Of a DNA stretch of 64,000 nt, positions 35,193 to 42,441 are shown piece after piece. Position 1 is the first letter of the stretch, and every line of letters starts with the position of its first letter. A model generated the notes under the pieces. The model made no database searches. It saw only the letters and a list, made by a program, of their open reading frames with translations, and had not been told where the DNA came from. This DNA is from Chitinophagaceae bacterium (GTDB lineage: Bacteria > Bacteroidota > Bacteroidia > Chitinophagales > Chitinophagaceae). Position numbers and translations under genes: made by a program. The stretch lies in the NCBI GenBank assembly GCA_004173235.1, contig SEAC01000030.1, positions 89,387 through 153,386 of the forward strand. Reading direction: 5' to 3'.

Positions 35193-35936
35193 ATGCTGCA
35201 AAAAATCTCCTTCCTCCGCCTGCGCAATGCAGAACTGCTCCAGCTTCTTTCCCAGATTCTCGTACTGCTTACCACCGCTAATATCGGTGGTGCGATAGGC
35301 CCGCTGGCAGAACGCCTCGGTGCCGTCACCAAAGAGCTCGACGCCCTGCACAAGTCAGACCCGTCCTCGCTCATCACCGAAGAATTGGTGGAGATCGATG
35401 AAACCCGCGACGACCTCTACACCGGCCTGCTTGGGCACTGCCGCAACCTGGAGTATCACAACGACGAGCGCATTGCTGCCGACGGCCGGGCGCTGCGGGC
35501 TGCTCTGAATCCTTATGGTGATTCGGAAACGGTAACGAAACAAGGTTACGCTGCGGAGAGCACCGATATAGACTCCGCGCTGGCCGACATTACGCGGCCC
35601 GAACTGGCCGATGCGGTGGCGCGGACGGGCGCGGCGCTGTGGACGGTGCCGCTGGCCGCCGCCAACCAACTGTTCAAGCAGCGCTTCCTGGATCGCACCG
35701 AAGAAAAGGTGTCGAAAGAACTTGCGTTCACCATGAAAAAGAAACGCGAGGAAGCAGCAAAGGTTTACGACGAACTGGTGCGGAAAATCAATGCGGTGAA
35801 CGAGCTGGAAGGAGGCGAGCCGATAAAAGCCCTCATCGAAAAGATCATGATGCTCACCAAAGAGTACCGGCTGATGGTGCGCCAGCGCGTTGGACGCGCC
35901 GAGGCGGCTTCTGCCCCTGCCGCTCCCAATGCCTGA
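35193..35936 (+). CDS. DUF6261 family protein
   Basis: A 247-residue, mostly helical cytoplasmic protein matching the Bacteroidota DUF6261 family: LRNAELLQLLSQIL near the start, ELVEIDETRDDLYTGLLGHCRNLEYHNDERIAADGRALRAALNPYGD in the middle, and a helical C-terminus ending in an Ala/Pro tail (AEAASAPAAPNA). The family has no known function; members occur in many copies in some genomes. A single gene closed by its own terminator. Confidence 0.82.
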   Translation: MLQKISFLRLRNAELLQLLSQILVLLTTANIGGAIGPLAERLGAVTKELDALHKSDPSSLITEELVEIDETRDDLYTGLLGHCRNLEYHNDERIAADGRALRAALNPYGDSETVTKQGYAAESTDIDSALADITRPELADAVARTGAALWTVPLAAANQLFKQRFLDRTEEKVSKELAFTMKKKREEAAKVYDELVRKINAVNELEGGEPIKALIEKIMMLTKEYRLMVRQRVGRAEAASAPAAPNA

Positions 35937-35954
35937 TGTTGCACAAATTTCTTT

Positions 35955-35981
35955 AGAGCCGCCCCGCCGGGCGGCTCTTTG
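35955..35981 (+). terminator. Intrinsic terminator after the DUF6261 gene
   Basis: 10-bp stem AGAGCCGCCC / GGGCGGCTCT with loop CGCC, followed by TTTG. Confidence 0.85.
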
Positions 35982-36018
35982 TTTCTGCATGAAAGATGGA
36001 ATTCCGGGCTCGTTGCCC

Positions 36019-36026
36019 TACTTTTG
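36019..36026 (+). promoter_or_regulatory. -7 box upstream of atpG
   Basis: TACTTTTG, about 100 bases upstream of atpG. It gives atpG its own promoter, consistent with the gene being separate from other atp genes. Confidence 0.5.
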
Positions 36027-36087
36027 CACCGCTTTCGCCACCCCCCGAACGCTTCGGGGAAGGGCGGGGCGCCGGTTTGAAGCTTCA

Positions 36088-36122
36088 AAACGACAAACCA
36101 CCAACTACAAACCACAAACTTC
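36088..36122. repeat. 7-bp array, AAAC-anchored, five units
   Basis: Units AAACGAC, AAACCAC, CAACTAC, AAACCAC, AAACTTC. It ends 3 bases before the atpG start codon and so occupies the place of the ribosome-binding site. Confidence 0.85.
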
Positions 36123-36125
36123 GAA

Positions 36126-37001
36126 ATGGCAGGCCAACTTAAGGAAGTACGCAACCGGATCAAATCGGTTCAGAGCACCCAGCAGATCACGAAGGCAATG
36201 AAAATGGTGAGCGCCGCCAAGCTGCGCCGCGCGCAGGACGCCATCCAGCAGATGCGCCCCTATGCCCGCAAGCTGCAGGAAATGCTCTCCAACATCGTGA
36301 GCAACACCGAGGTGGAAGGCGGCAACGCCCTCGCCCAGGAGCGCCCCGTTGAGCGCGTGCTCATCTTCGCCATCACCTCCGATCGCGGTCTGGCAGGCGC
36401 CTACAACGCCAACGTCATCAAGATGGTAAAGCAACTGATCCGCGAAAAATACGAGGGCAAGCAGGTCACCATCTGGAGCATGGGCAAGAAGGGCTACGAG
36501 CACTTCGCCAAGAACGGCTACACCGTGAGCGACCGCTTCAAAGACACGTTCCTGAACCTTTCCTTTGAAGGCGTGCAGGCCGCAGCGCAGGCCGCCATCC
36601 AGGGCTACCTGGCCCGCGAGTTCGATGCTGTTGAAGTAGTGTATAGCGAGTTCAAGAATGCCGCTACGCAGCGCTTTGCTACCGAGCAGTTCCTCCCCAT
36701 CCAGAAGTCGCAGAAGACCGAAGGCAGCACCGCCGCCCGCGCCGATTTCATCTTCGATCCGAATAAAGAAGAACTGATTGCCGAATTGATGCCGAAGATC
36801 CTGAACACACAGCTGTTCAAGGCTGTTCTGGATGCACATGCTTCCGAGCATGGCGCCCGCATGACGGCCATGGACAAGGCTTCGGAGAATGCCAACGAGC
36901 TGCTGAAGAACCTGAAGATCTCGTACAACCGAGCCCGCCAGGCTGCCATCACCACCGAGCTTACGGAGATCGTGTCGGGTGCGGCAGCGCTTCAGGGATA
37001 A
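36126..37001 (+). CDS. atpG: F1Fo ATP synthase gamma subunit
   Basis: A 291-residue protein of normal length, forming the central rotating shaft of the F1 motor. The N-terminal helix (LKEVRNRIKSVQSTQQITKAMKMVSAAKLRRAQ) and the C-terminal helix (MTAMDKASENANELLKNLKISYNRARQAAITTELTEIVSGAAAL) are the conserved coiled-coil; the central Rossmann-like part has ITSDRGLAGAYNANV. No other atp gene lies in the window. The 5' untranslated end is occupied by a 7-bp AAAC array. Confidence 0.97.
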   Translation: MAGQLKEVRNRIKSVQSTQQITKAMKMVSAAKLRRAQDAIQQMRPYARKLQEMLSNIVSNTEVEGGNALAQERPVERVLIFAITSDRGLAGAYNANVIKMVKQLIREKYEGKQVTIWSMGKKGYEHFAKNGYTVSDRFKDTFLNLSFEGVQAAAQAAIQGYLAREFDAVEVVYSEFKNAATQRFATEQFLPIQKSQKTEGSTAARADFIFDPNKEELIAELMPKILNTQLFKAVLDAHASEHGARMTAMDKASENANELLKNLKISYNRARQAAITTELTEIVSGAAALQG

Positions 37002-37021
37002 CAGCGCAAGCGCTGTTGATC

Positions 37022-37135
37022 ACGAAAGACACAAAGGCGCGAAGTAGTAACGAATATTGAAAGGGAAGTTCGCTTCCCTTTTTTCATTTCGGAGGCATTG
37101 CACCTTTGCGTCTTAGCGTCTTTGCGTCTTAGCGT
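37022..37135. repeat. 8-bp-period repeat pair in inverted arrangement around a terminator
   Basis: Left part (37022-37045) has units ACGAAAGA, CACAAAGG, CGCGAAGT; right part (37104-37135) has CTTTGCGT and CTTAGCGT alternating twice. The two are approximate reverse complements. No gene lies between them, unlike the GxxExxY loci. Confidence 0.75.
37061..37084 (+). terminator. Intrinsic terminator after atpG
   Basis: 8-bp stem AAGGGAAG / CTTCCCTT closed by a TTCG tetraloop and followed by a T-run. Confidence 0.88.
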
Positions 37136-37166
37136 TAAAAGGCCGCCCGCGGCCTTTTGACCATAC

Positions 37167-37208
37167 TTCGTTATTCCCTGTTCCTTGCCCGATATTCGAT
37201 ATTCCTTC
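37167..37208. repeat. 7-bp array, TTC-anchored, six units
   Basis: Units TTCGTTA, TTCCCTG, TTCCTTG, CCCGATA, TTCGATA, TTCCTTC, upstream of scpB. It is of the same type as the array at 40327. Confidence 0.82.
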
Positions 37209-37251
37209 CACACGGGGCCCGCAGGGCTTTTTTTGTACATTCGCCTTCCTT

Positions 37252-38220
37252 ATGGAGATATCTAGCCTTATTCCGCATATCGAGTCGTTGATCTTTGCTT
37301 CCGACAAGCCGCTTACGCCGGCCGAGCTCACCGAGCTGATCAACCAGGCCTTCGGGTTCATGGAAGACAAGGTGCTGGAAGAACAGGTGGATGCCGCGCT
37401 TGAAGGCATCGTGGAGAAATACAACTCCGAGTTTTATCCGTTCGAAGTGCGCCAGAGCGGCGGAGGCTGGCAGTTTCTTACCAAGAAAGAATTCCATAAA
37501 ACCGTAGCGCAGCTCAATGGCGAGAAGTTCCTCAAACGCCTGTCGGCAGCGGCGCTCGAAACACTGGCCATCATCGCCTATAAGCAGCCCATTACGAAGG
37601 GCGAGATCGAATCCATCCGCGGCGTTTCGTCCGATTACAGCGTGCAGAAGCTGCTGGAAAAGGAACTGATCATCATCTCCGGCCGCAACGAAAAACTTCC
37701 CGGCCACCCGCTGATCTACGCCACTTCGAAAAGCTTCATGGATTATTTCGGCATCAACTCGGCCGACGACCTGCCGAAGATCCGCGAAGTGCTTGCCGAC
37801 CAGATGGTGCAGGGCACGCTCGTCAACCCCGAAGACTTCCAGACCTCGGGCCTGCTGGTGACCGACGACGGCGAACTCGTGGAAGAGCAGGATGAGACCG
37901 GTGCCACTCCAGACTCCGCTCCGGTGCAGAACGTCGTCAATGGCGAAGCGCAGGAGGAGCCTTCCGAAGAAGCTTCCGTTGAAGCGACGCCCGATGACCT
38001 GCAGGCCGATCTTTCTGATGAGAACGGCGACGAGGAAGAACTTTCCGAGACGGACTTCCCCGAGGAAGAACAGCAGGAAATCCGCATTGAAGAAACCAGC
38101 GACGAAGTGGAATTCACCCCTGACGAGCTCGACGAGAGCGCCGGCGACAGCGCCCGCGGCGAGGATGGGGATACGGATGACGACGCACCCTCTGATAGCG
38201 TGAAGCCGGATCAAGCATAG
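37252..38220 (+). CDS. scpB: Segregation and condensation protein ScpB with long acidic tail
   Basis: A 322-residue protein. Residues ~1-195 are the two winged-helix domains of ScpB: IPHIESLIFASDKPLTPAELTELI and LKRLSAAALETLAIIAYKQPITKGEIESIRGVSSDYSVQKLLEKELI. ScpB binds the kleisin ScpA in the SMC condensin complex for chromosome compaction and segregation. Residues ~205-322 are a strongly acidic, low-complexity tail (EEQDETGATPDS; DENGDEEELSETDFPEEEQQE) that roughly doubles the usual ScpB length; its role is unknown. scpA is not adjacent. Confidence 0.94.
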   Translation: MEISSLIPHIESLIFASDKPLTPAELTELINQAFGFMEDKVLEEQVDAALEGIVEKYNSEFYPFEVRQSGGGWQFLTKKEFHKTVAQLNGEKFLKRLSAAALETLAIIAYKQPITKGEIESIRGVSSDYSVQKLLEKELIIISGRNEKLPGHPLIYATSKSFMDYFGINSADDLPKIREVLADQMVQGTLVNPEDFQTSGLLVTDDGELVEEQDETGATPDSAPVQNVVNGEAQEEPSEEASVEATPDDLQADLSDENGDEEELSETDFPEEEQQEIRIEETSDEVEFTPDELDESAGDSARGEDGDTDDDAPSDSVKPDQA

Positions 38221-38242
38221 GCCTTCGGCCCTTCTAAACCAT

Positions 38243-38269
38243 AACCGCGAAGAGAAGAAGAAAAGAAGG
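38243..38269. repeat. Left inverted flank of the second GxxExxY gene
   Basis: A CGCGAAGAGAAGAAGAAAAG-type sequence whose reverse complement occurs three times on the other side of the gene (38814-38962). Confidence 0.82.
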
Positions 38270-38297
38270 TTGCGCGGAGAAGGGGAAAGGTTACCAT

Positions 38298-38705
38298 TTA
38301 TTTTTCATGGGCATTCTGGAAGTGCCAGTTGTTTACGACCCTGCGCATTCCTTCCTTCATGAGAACGACGTTGAAGTTGAGTAGGAAGCCAAGCCGACGA
38401 TCGAACAACTTCAAATACGTAAGCGTCTGTGCAAGATGAATCGGTGCCAGCGCTTCGGCCGCTTTGATTTCTACCGGCACCAGGTCATTGATGAGGACAT
38501 CCATTGCATAAGTTTTGCCCAGGTCAACGCCCTTGTAATAATAGCGAACCGGAACTTCCAATTGCACCTTGTAGCCACGCAGCTCCATCTCCCGCGCAAA
38601 GGCGAGCTTGTAGGCAGATTCCAGCAGCCCCGGTCCGAGTGCCCTGTGCACGGTAATGGCAGCATCGACAATGTCGGCTGCAATCTTTTCGATGTTCGTC
38701 TCCAT
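38298..38705 (-). CDS. GxxExxY protein (PD-(D/E)XK nuclease-fold), copy 2
   Basis: A 135-residue protein starting at METNIEKIAADIV. The family motif GPGLLESAYKLAF and the nuclease-fold core residues are visible: Asp in YAMDVLIND and EIK in VPVEIKAAE, followed by QTLTYLKLFDRRLGFLLNFN as in copy 1. A TAGGTTTG -7 box ends 8 bases before the ATG, so the mRNA is probably leaderless. The gene sits between inverted copies of an octamer-like repeat (CGCGAAGAGAAGAAG), as copy 1 sits between a different repeat. Molecular function is unknown beyond the fold. Confidence 0.9.
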   Translation of the reverse strand: METNIEKIAADIVDAAITVHRALGPGLLESAYKLAFAREMELRGYKVQLEVPVRYYYKGVDLGKTYAMDVLINDLVPVEIKAAEALAPIHLAQTLTYLKLFDRRLGFLLNFNVVLMKEGMRRVVNNWHFQNAHEK

Positions 38706-38813
38706 TGTTTTTACAAACCTACCTTTCCTTGCACTGGCCGCCATGGGATTATCACCATCCTTAACCTGTTTTTTCCTGACTGAATCCTGTTGATTTCACC
38801 AGGTTCTTCGCGT

Positions 38814-38962
38814 ATTCTTGTTTTCTTCTTCTCTTCGCGGTTCCGATCTTCTTTTCCAGGTAATCCTTCGCGTAATCCTTTTTTTCTTCTTCTCTTCGCG
38901 GTGCTTGCCTTCTTTCCCGGGTAATGCTTAGCGTAATACTTTTTTTCTTCTTCTCTTCGCGG
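38814..38962. repeat. 61-bp tandem repeat, three copies, right flank of second GxxExxY gene
   Basis: Core TTCTTCTTCTCTTCGCGG ends at 38840, 38901 and 38962, i.e. at exact 61-base spacing. Each unit also contains a TTCGCGTA- or TTAGCGTA-like element. The copies are inverted relative to 38243-38269. Confidence 0.88.
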
Positions 38963-38984
38963 TTCCCTTCCCTCTTTCCCCGCT

Positions 38985-38992
38985 TACTTTTG
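38985..38992 (+). promoter_or_regulatory. -7 box of lysA
   Basis: TACTTTTG ending 7 bases before the lysA ATG, so the transcript should start at or just before the start codon. Confidence 0.6.
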
Positions 38993-38999
38993 TACTTCT

Positions 39000-40211
39000 A
39001 TGTCCCAATCCCTTTCCCGCCAGCAACTTCTTTCCGCTGCCGAGCAGTTCGGCACGCCGCTCTACGTGTACCACGCGGAGAAGATCAAGGAGCAATACGA
39101 AACGCTTTCCGGAGCATTCACGCAGGTGAAAGCACGCTTCTTTTACGCTTGCAAGGCGCTTACCAACATCAACATCCTTCGCTACGTCAACGGGCTCGGG
39201 GCTGGGCTCGATTGCGTATCCATTTACGAAGTGCAGCTGGGACTCAAGGCAGGCTTCACGCCCGACCGCATCCTCTTTACGCCCAACTGTGTTGACTTCG
39301 ACGAGATCGACGCGGGACGCGCCTTGGGCGTCACCATCAACATTGATAACATCTCCATCCTCGAGCAGTTCGGCAACCGATACGGCAGTTCCTATCCCAT
39401 CTGCATCCGCATCAACCCGCACATCATGGGAGGCGGAAACTACAAGATCTCCACGGGCCACATCGATTCGAAATTCGGAATCTCGGTGCACCAGCTGCGC
39501 CATATCGAACGCGTCATCAAATCGACCAACCTCAACGTAAAGGGGCTGCACATGCACACGGGCTCCGACATCAAAGACATCAACGTGTTCCTCGCAGGAC
39601 TGGAAGTGATGTTCGGCATCGCCGATCATTTCCCGCAGCTCGATTTCATCGACCTCGGCTCTGGCTTCAAGGTGCCTTACCACGAAGACGATGTGCGCAC
39701 CGACGTGGTGGCGCTCGGCGAAAAAGTGGCCGAGGCCTTTGCGCAGCACAAGGCGGAGACCGGCCGCGATCTCGAAGTGTGGTTTGAGCCCGGTAAGTTC
39801 CTCGTGAGCGAGGCCGGTTACTTCGTGGTGAAGTGCAACGTGGTGAAGCAAACGACAGCGACGGTATTCGTGGGTGTCAACAGCGGCTTCAACCACCTCA
39901 TTCGCCCGATGATGTACGAGGCCTATCACCGCATCGGCAACCTAAGCAACCCCGATGGCGCTTCCCGTATTTATACGGTTGTGGGCAACATCTGCGAAAC
40001 CGACACGTTCGCCTGGGACCGCACGCTGCCCGAGGTGCGCGAGGGCGACCTGCTGGTATTTTATAATGCCGGCGCCTATGGCTTCGAGATGGCTTCCAAC
40101 TTCAATTCGCGCCTCAAGCCTGCCGAAGTGCTGGTCGAGAACGGCGAGGCGCGCCTCATCCGCCGCCGCGATGTGTTCGAAGACCTTTTGCGCAACCAGG
40201 TGGAGGGATGA
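39000..40211 (+). CDS. lysA: Diaminopimelate decarboxylase
   Basis: A 403-residue fold-type III PLP enzyme that converts meso-diaminopimelate to lysine, the last step of lysine biosynthesis. The PLP lysine is in FYACKALTN; the barrel has MHTGSDI and LDFIDLGSGFKVPY; the C-terminal Cys/Tyr active-site parts are GNICETDTFAWDR and YNAGAYGFEMASNFNSR. The start is fixed by a TACTTTTG box 7 bases upstream. The stop codon TGA is part of the first unit of a 7-bp array (ATGAGTA). Convergent with the DUF6263 gene. Confidence 0.95.
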   Translation: MSQSLSRQQLLSAAEQFGTPLYVYHAEKIKEQYETLSGAFTQVKARFFYACKALTNINILRYVNGLGAGLDCVSIYEVQLGLKAGFTPDRILFTPNCVDFDEIDAGRALGVTINIDNISILEQFGNRYGSSYPICIRINPHIMGGGNYKISTGHIDSKFGISVHQLRHIERVIKSTNLNVKGLHMHTGSDIKDINVFLAGLEVMFGIADHFPQLDFIDLGSGFKVPYHEDDVRTDVVALGEKVAEAFAQHKAETGRDLEVWFEPGKFLVSEAGYFVVKCNVVKQTTATVFVGVNSGFNHLIRPMMYEAYHRIGNLSNPDGASRIYTVVGNICETDTFAWDRTLPEVREGDLLVFYNAGAYGFEMASNFNSRLKPAEVLVENGEARLIRRRDVFEDLLRNQVEG

Positions 40212-40263
40212 GTAATGAGTAATGAGTAATGAGTAATGAGTGATGAGTGGTGAGTGATGAGTA
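40208..40263. repeat. 7-bp array, eight units of ATGAGTA type
   Basis: ATGAGTA four times, then ATGAGTG, ATGAGTG, GTGAGTG, ATGAGTA: the most regular array in the window. The lysA stop codon is in the first unit. Confidence 0.92.
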
Positions 40264-40281
40264 GACCGGACTCGTAAGAGA

Positions 40282-40314
40282 AAGCCCCCTCGCCTTTGGC
40301 AGAGGGGGCTTCTT
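40282..40314. terminator. Intrinsic terminator between lysA and the DUF6263 gene
   Basis: Stem AAGCCCCCTCGCC / GGCAGAGGGGGCTT with one bulge, located between two 7-bp arrays. Confidence 0.8.
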
Positions 40315-40326
40315 GCAACAGCCAAC

Positions 40327-40368
40327 TTCGATATTCTTTATTCGCTGTTCATTATTCGATATTCTTCA
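40327..40368. repeat. 7-bp array, TTC-anchored, six units
   Basis: Units TTCGATA, TTCTTTA, TTCGCTG, TTCATTA, TTCGATA, TTCTTCA. The DUF6263 stop codon (40366-40368) is in the last unit. Confidence 0.88.
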
Positions 40369-41247
40369 GCTTGCTTTCACGGTAACCGTTGTGGTGGTTT
40401 CAGCAGTCAGCGGAATGGTCATTCCCTGTGCTTCTACGGCGCCTTCGGTTTTGCTCGTGCTGCTGATCAACTTCACCACACCGCTTTTGCGGTCGAACGT
40501 GATGGTGCCCGTGCCTTTGTCGGTGGTGTTGATAGAAGCATCGTTGCCCATGATCTGCATTGTTTTTTCAACGCGGGTTTCCGACGTGAAGGCAACCACT
40601 ACCTCGTCTGCGCTGATCGATTTTACGGTGTAGGTTTTCTTCATGCGCATTCCGTCTTTGCCGGTGGAATCGCTCCAGGTATCACCAACGCCTACTTCGC
40701 GGTTGGCGGGGATCACGGAAAACAGCGTGGGGTCACCGGCCTTGGGAGTGGCAACGTTGGCGCCCATCTGCTCGGCCATCATTTCGGCCATTCCGCCCTG
40801 CTCTTCGTCTTTTTTCTTGGCTGCGGCGTTGTCATCGTCCAGGCGAACGGAAGCAACCTTGCCGGCAGCATCGATCGTCATCGTGTATTTATTCTTGAGC
40901 ACCTTCTTGTCGATGATCTGTCCCATCTCACCCTTCAGGTCTTCAGGCTTTTCCGAATCGAAGCTCTGAGCCTGGCCGCCGCCTTCGGCGCTGAACTTGA
41001 ATTGTTTCACCTTGTGCTCGATAGTGGCACCGGTTGCGCTGGCATCCTGCACGTCGTATACCTCCAGGCTGCTGCTGCTCATCGACGATTCCATCGTCTG
41101 GCCCATCAGCTCCTGGGTGGCGTTACGCTTGGTTTCAGTCGCCACTTCCAGCTTCTGGCCTTTCTGGAGCCCGATCTTGCCGGTTACTTTTTGTGCAAAG
41201 CCGCTCAAGCTGAAGGCAAGTGCGCCAAAGAGGAATAACTTTTTCAT
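40366..41247 (-). CDS. Secreted DUF6263 family protein
   Basis: A 293-residue exported protein: signal peptide MKKLFLFGALAFSLSGFAQ, then a beta-rich domain with KGQKLEVATETKRNATQELMGQTMES, an acidic/Lys linker (DDDNAAAKKKDEEQGGMAEMMAEQMG) and repeated beta segments (VGDTWSDSTGKDGMRMKKTYTVKSI; TGTITFDRKSGVVKLISS). This matches DUF6263, a Bacteroidota periplasmic family of unknown function. A single gene; its stop codon is in a 7-bp array. Confidence 0.83.
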   Translation of the reverse strand: MKKLFLFGALAFSLSGFAQKVTGKIGLQKGQKLEVATETKRNATQELMGQTMESSMSSSSLEVYDVQDASATGATIEHKVKQFKFSAEGGGQAQSFDSEKPEDLKGEMGQIIDKKVLKNKYTMTIDAAGKVASVRLDDDNAAAKKKDEEQGGMAEMMAEQMGANVATPKAGDPTLFSVIPANREVGVGDTWSDSTGKDGMRMKKTYTVKSISADEVVVAFTSETRVEKTMQIMGNDASINTTDKGTGTITFDRKSGVVKLISSTSKTEGAVEAQGMTIPLTAETTTTVTVKAS

Positions 41248-41403
41248 TGTCTGGGGTTATTTGGGGTTTGTGTGAACGAAGATTCAAATATAAGAGCATG
41301 ATAGACGACCAATTACACGAAAAGGTTCGCCGGCGTCACGAAAAGGGCGCTTTCGCACGACGAAGCAGTGCGCGCAACCGGCATTTCGGTAATTTGGGGT
41401 CTT

Positions 41404-41895
41404 ATGGGAATGCGTCTACTGATCGCCCTGCTGCTCATTTGTACGATGCCCGTGCTTGCAAACGACAGCACGCGCCTGTATCATCCTTCGGCAAATGCCC
41501 GCAAAGACCTTGCAGCCGCCCGGGCGCAGGCAAAGGCTCAAAAAAAGCACGTGTTGATCCAGGTGGGCGGCAACTGGTGCGTCTGGTGTTACCGCTTCAA
41601 CGCTTTTACCAGTGCCGACACCACCATCCGCGCGCTGCTCCGCGACAACTACGTTGTGTATCATCTGAACTACAGCAAGGAGAACAAGAACCTCGACCTG
41701 CTTGCGGAACTTGGCTACCCGCAGCGTTTCGGCTTCCCGGTGCTGCTTGTGCTCGATGCCGACGGCAAGCGGCTTCACACGCAGGACAGCGGCCAGCTGG
41801 AAAAAGGCAACGGCTACGACCGCGAAAAGGTCATTTCCTTCCTCCGCGGCTGGTCGCCCGCAGCCTTCGATCCGGTATTCTACAAAGAGGAGTAG
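41404..41895 (+). CDS. Secreted thioredoxin-like protein
   Basis: A 163-residue protein starting at MGMRLLIALLLICTMPVLAND (signal peptide). The thioredoxin fold has a CxxC redox motif in KHVLIQVGGNWCVWCYRFNAF and the cis-Pro region RFGFPVLLVLDADGKRL. It resembles DsbD-gamma/thioredoxin_7 proteins, so it probably reduces or isomerises periplasmic disulfides. A GTAATTTG box lies about 10 bases upstream of the ATG. It is followed by a stretch of 10-bp-period repeat (CCTCCCAAAA type, 41903-41943) and the DUF4442 gene. Confidence 0.88.
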   Translation: MGMRLLIALLLICTMPVLANDSTRLYHPSANARKDLAAARAQAKAQKKHVLIQVGGNWCVWCYRFNAFTSADTTIRALLRDNYVVYHLNYSKENKNLDLLAELGYPQRFGFPVLLVLDADGKRLHTQDSGQLEKGNGYDREKVISFLRGWSPAAFDPVFYKEE

Positions 41896-41902
41896 CCTCA
41901 AC

Positions 41903-41943
41903 CTCCCAAAACCTCCCAAAACCTTCCAAACCCTCCGAAACTT
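41903..41943. repeat. 10-bp-period repeat, four units
   Basis: Units CCTCCCAAAA, CCTCCCAAAA, CCTTCCAAAC, CCTCCGAAAC, starting about 8 bases after the thioredoxin-like gene stop and ending just before the next start. Confidence 0.75.
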
Positions 41944-41949
41944 CCATCG

Positions 41950-42441
41950 ATGCCCTCCTTTCAAACCCTGGTGCAAAGCAAAACGCGGTTCAACCTGTTC
42001 CTGCTTACCCGACTGCCGGCGGCCTACTTTTCGGGCCTGCGTATGCGCTTCTGCACCGATGCCGAATGCGTGGTGGACGTGCCCTTCCGATGGTTCACGC
42101 AAAACCCTTTTCGCTCCACGTACTTCGCCTGTCTGTCGATGGCTGCCGAGTTGAGCACGGGCGCACTCTGCATGCAGTATATCTACGGTACGCACACGCC
42201 GGTTTCGATGCTCATCACCGCCAACACGGGCCGGTATTTTAAGAAGGCCACCGGCATCACGCGCTTCACGTGCAGCGAGGGCGCCGCCATCAAACGCACG
42301 ATCGACGCAGCATTACAGGGTGGTGCGCCGCAGGAATTTACCGCTACCAGCATCGGTCGCAACGAGGCCGGTGAAATCGTGGCCGAATTTTCGTTCACCT
42401 GGTCATTCAAAGCAAAAACCGCTAAAGCAAACGCCATATGA
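41950..42441 (+). CDS. DUF4442 hotdog-fold protein
   Basis: A 163-residue protein matching DUF4442, a hotdog-fold group related to acyl-CoA thioesterases: RFCTDAECVVDVPFRWFTQNPFRSTYFACLSMAAELSTGALCMQYI is the conserved centre. Enzymatic activity is not established. It overlaps the next gene by 4 bases, so the two are translationally coupled. Confidence 0.85.
   Translation: MPSFQTLVQSKTRFNLFLLTRLPAAYFSGLRMRFCTDAECVVDVPFRWFTQNPFRSTYFACLSMAAELSTGALCMQYIYGTHTPVSMLITANTGRYFKKATGITRFTCSEGAAIKRTIDAALQGGAPQEFTATSIGRNEAGEIVAEFSFTWSFKAKTAKANAI

Noticed and set aside
40208-40263. Possible CRISPR array at the ATGAGTA repeat
   Set aside because: Units are 7 bases with no spacers, and no cas gene is present in the window.
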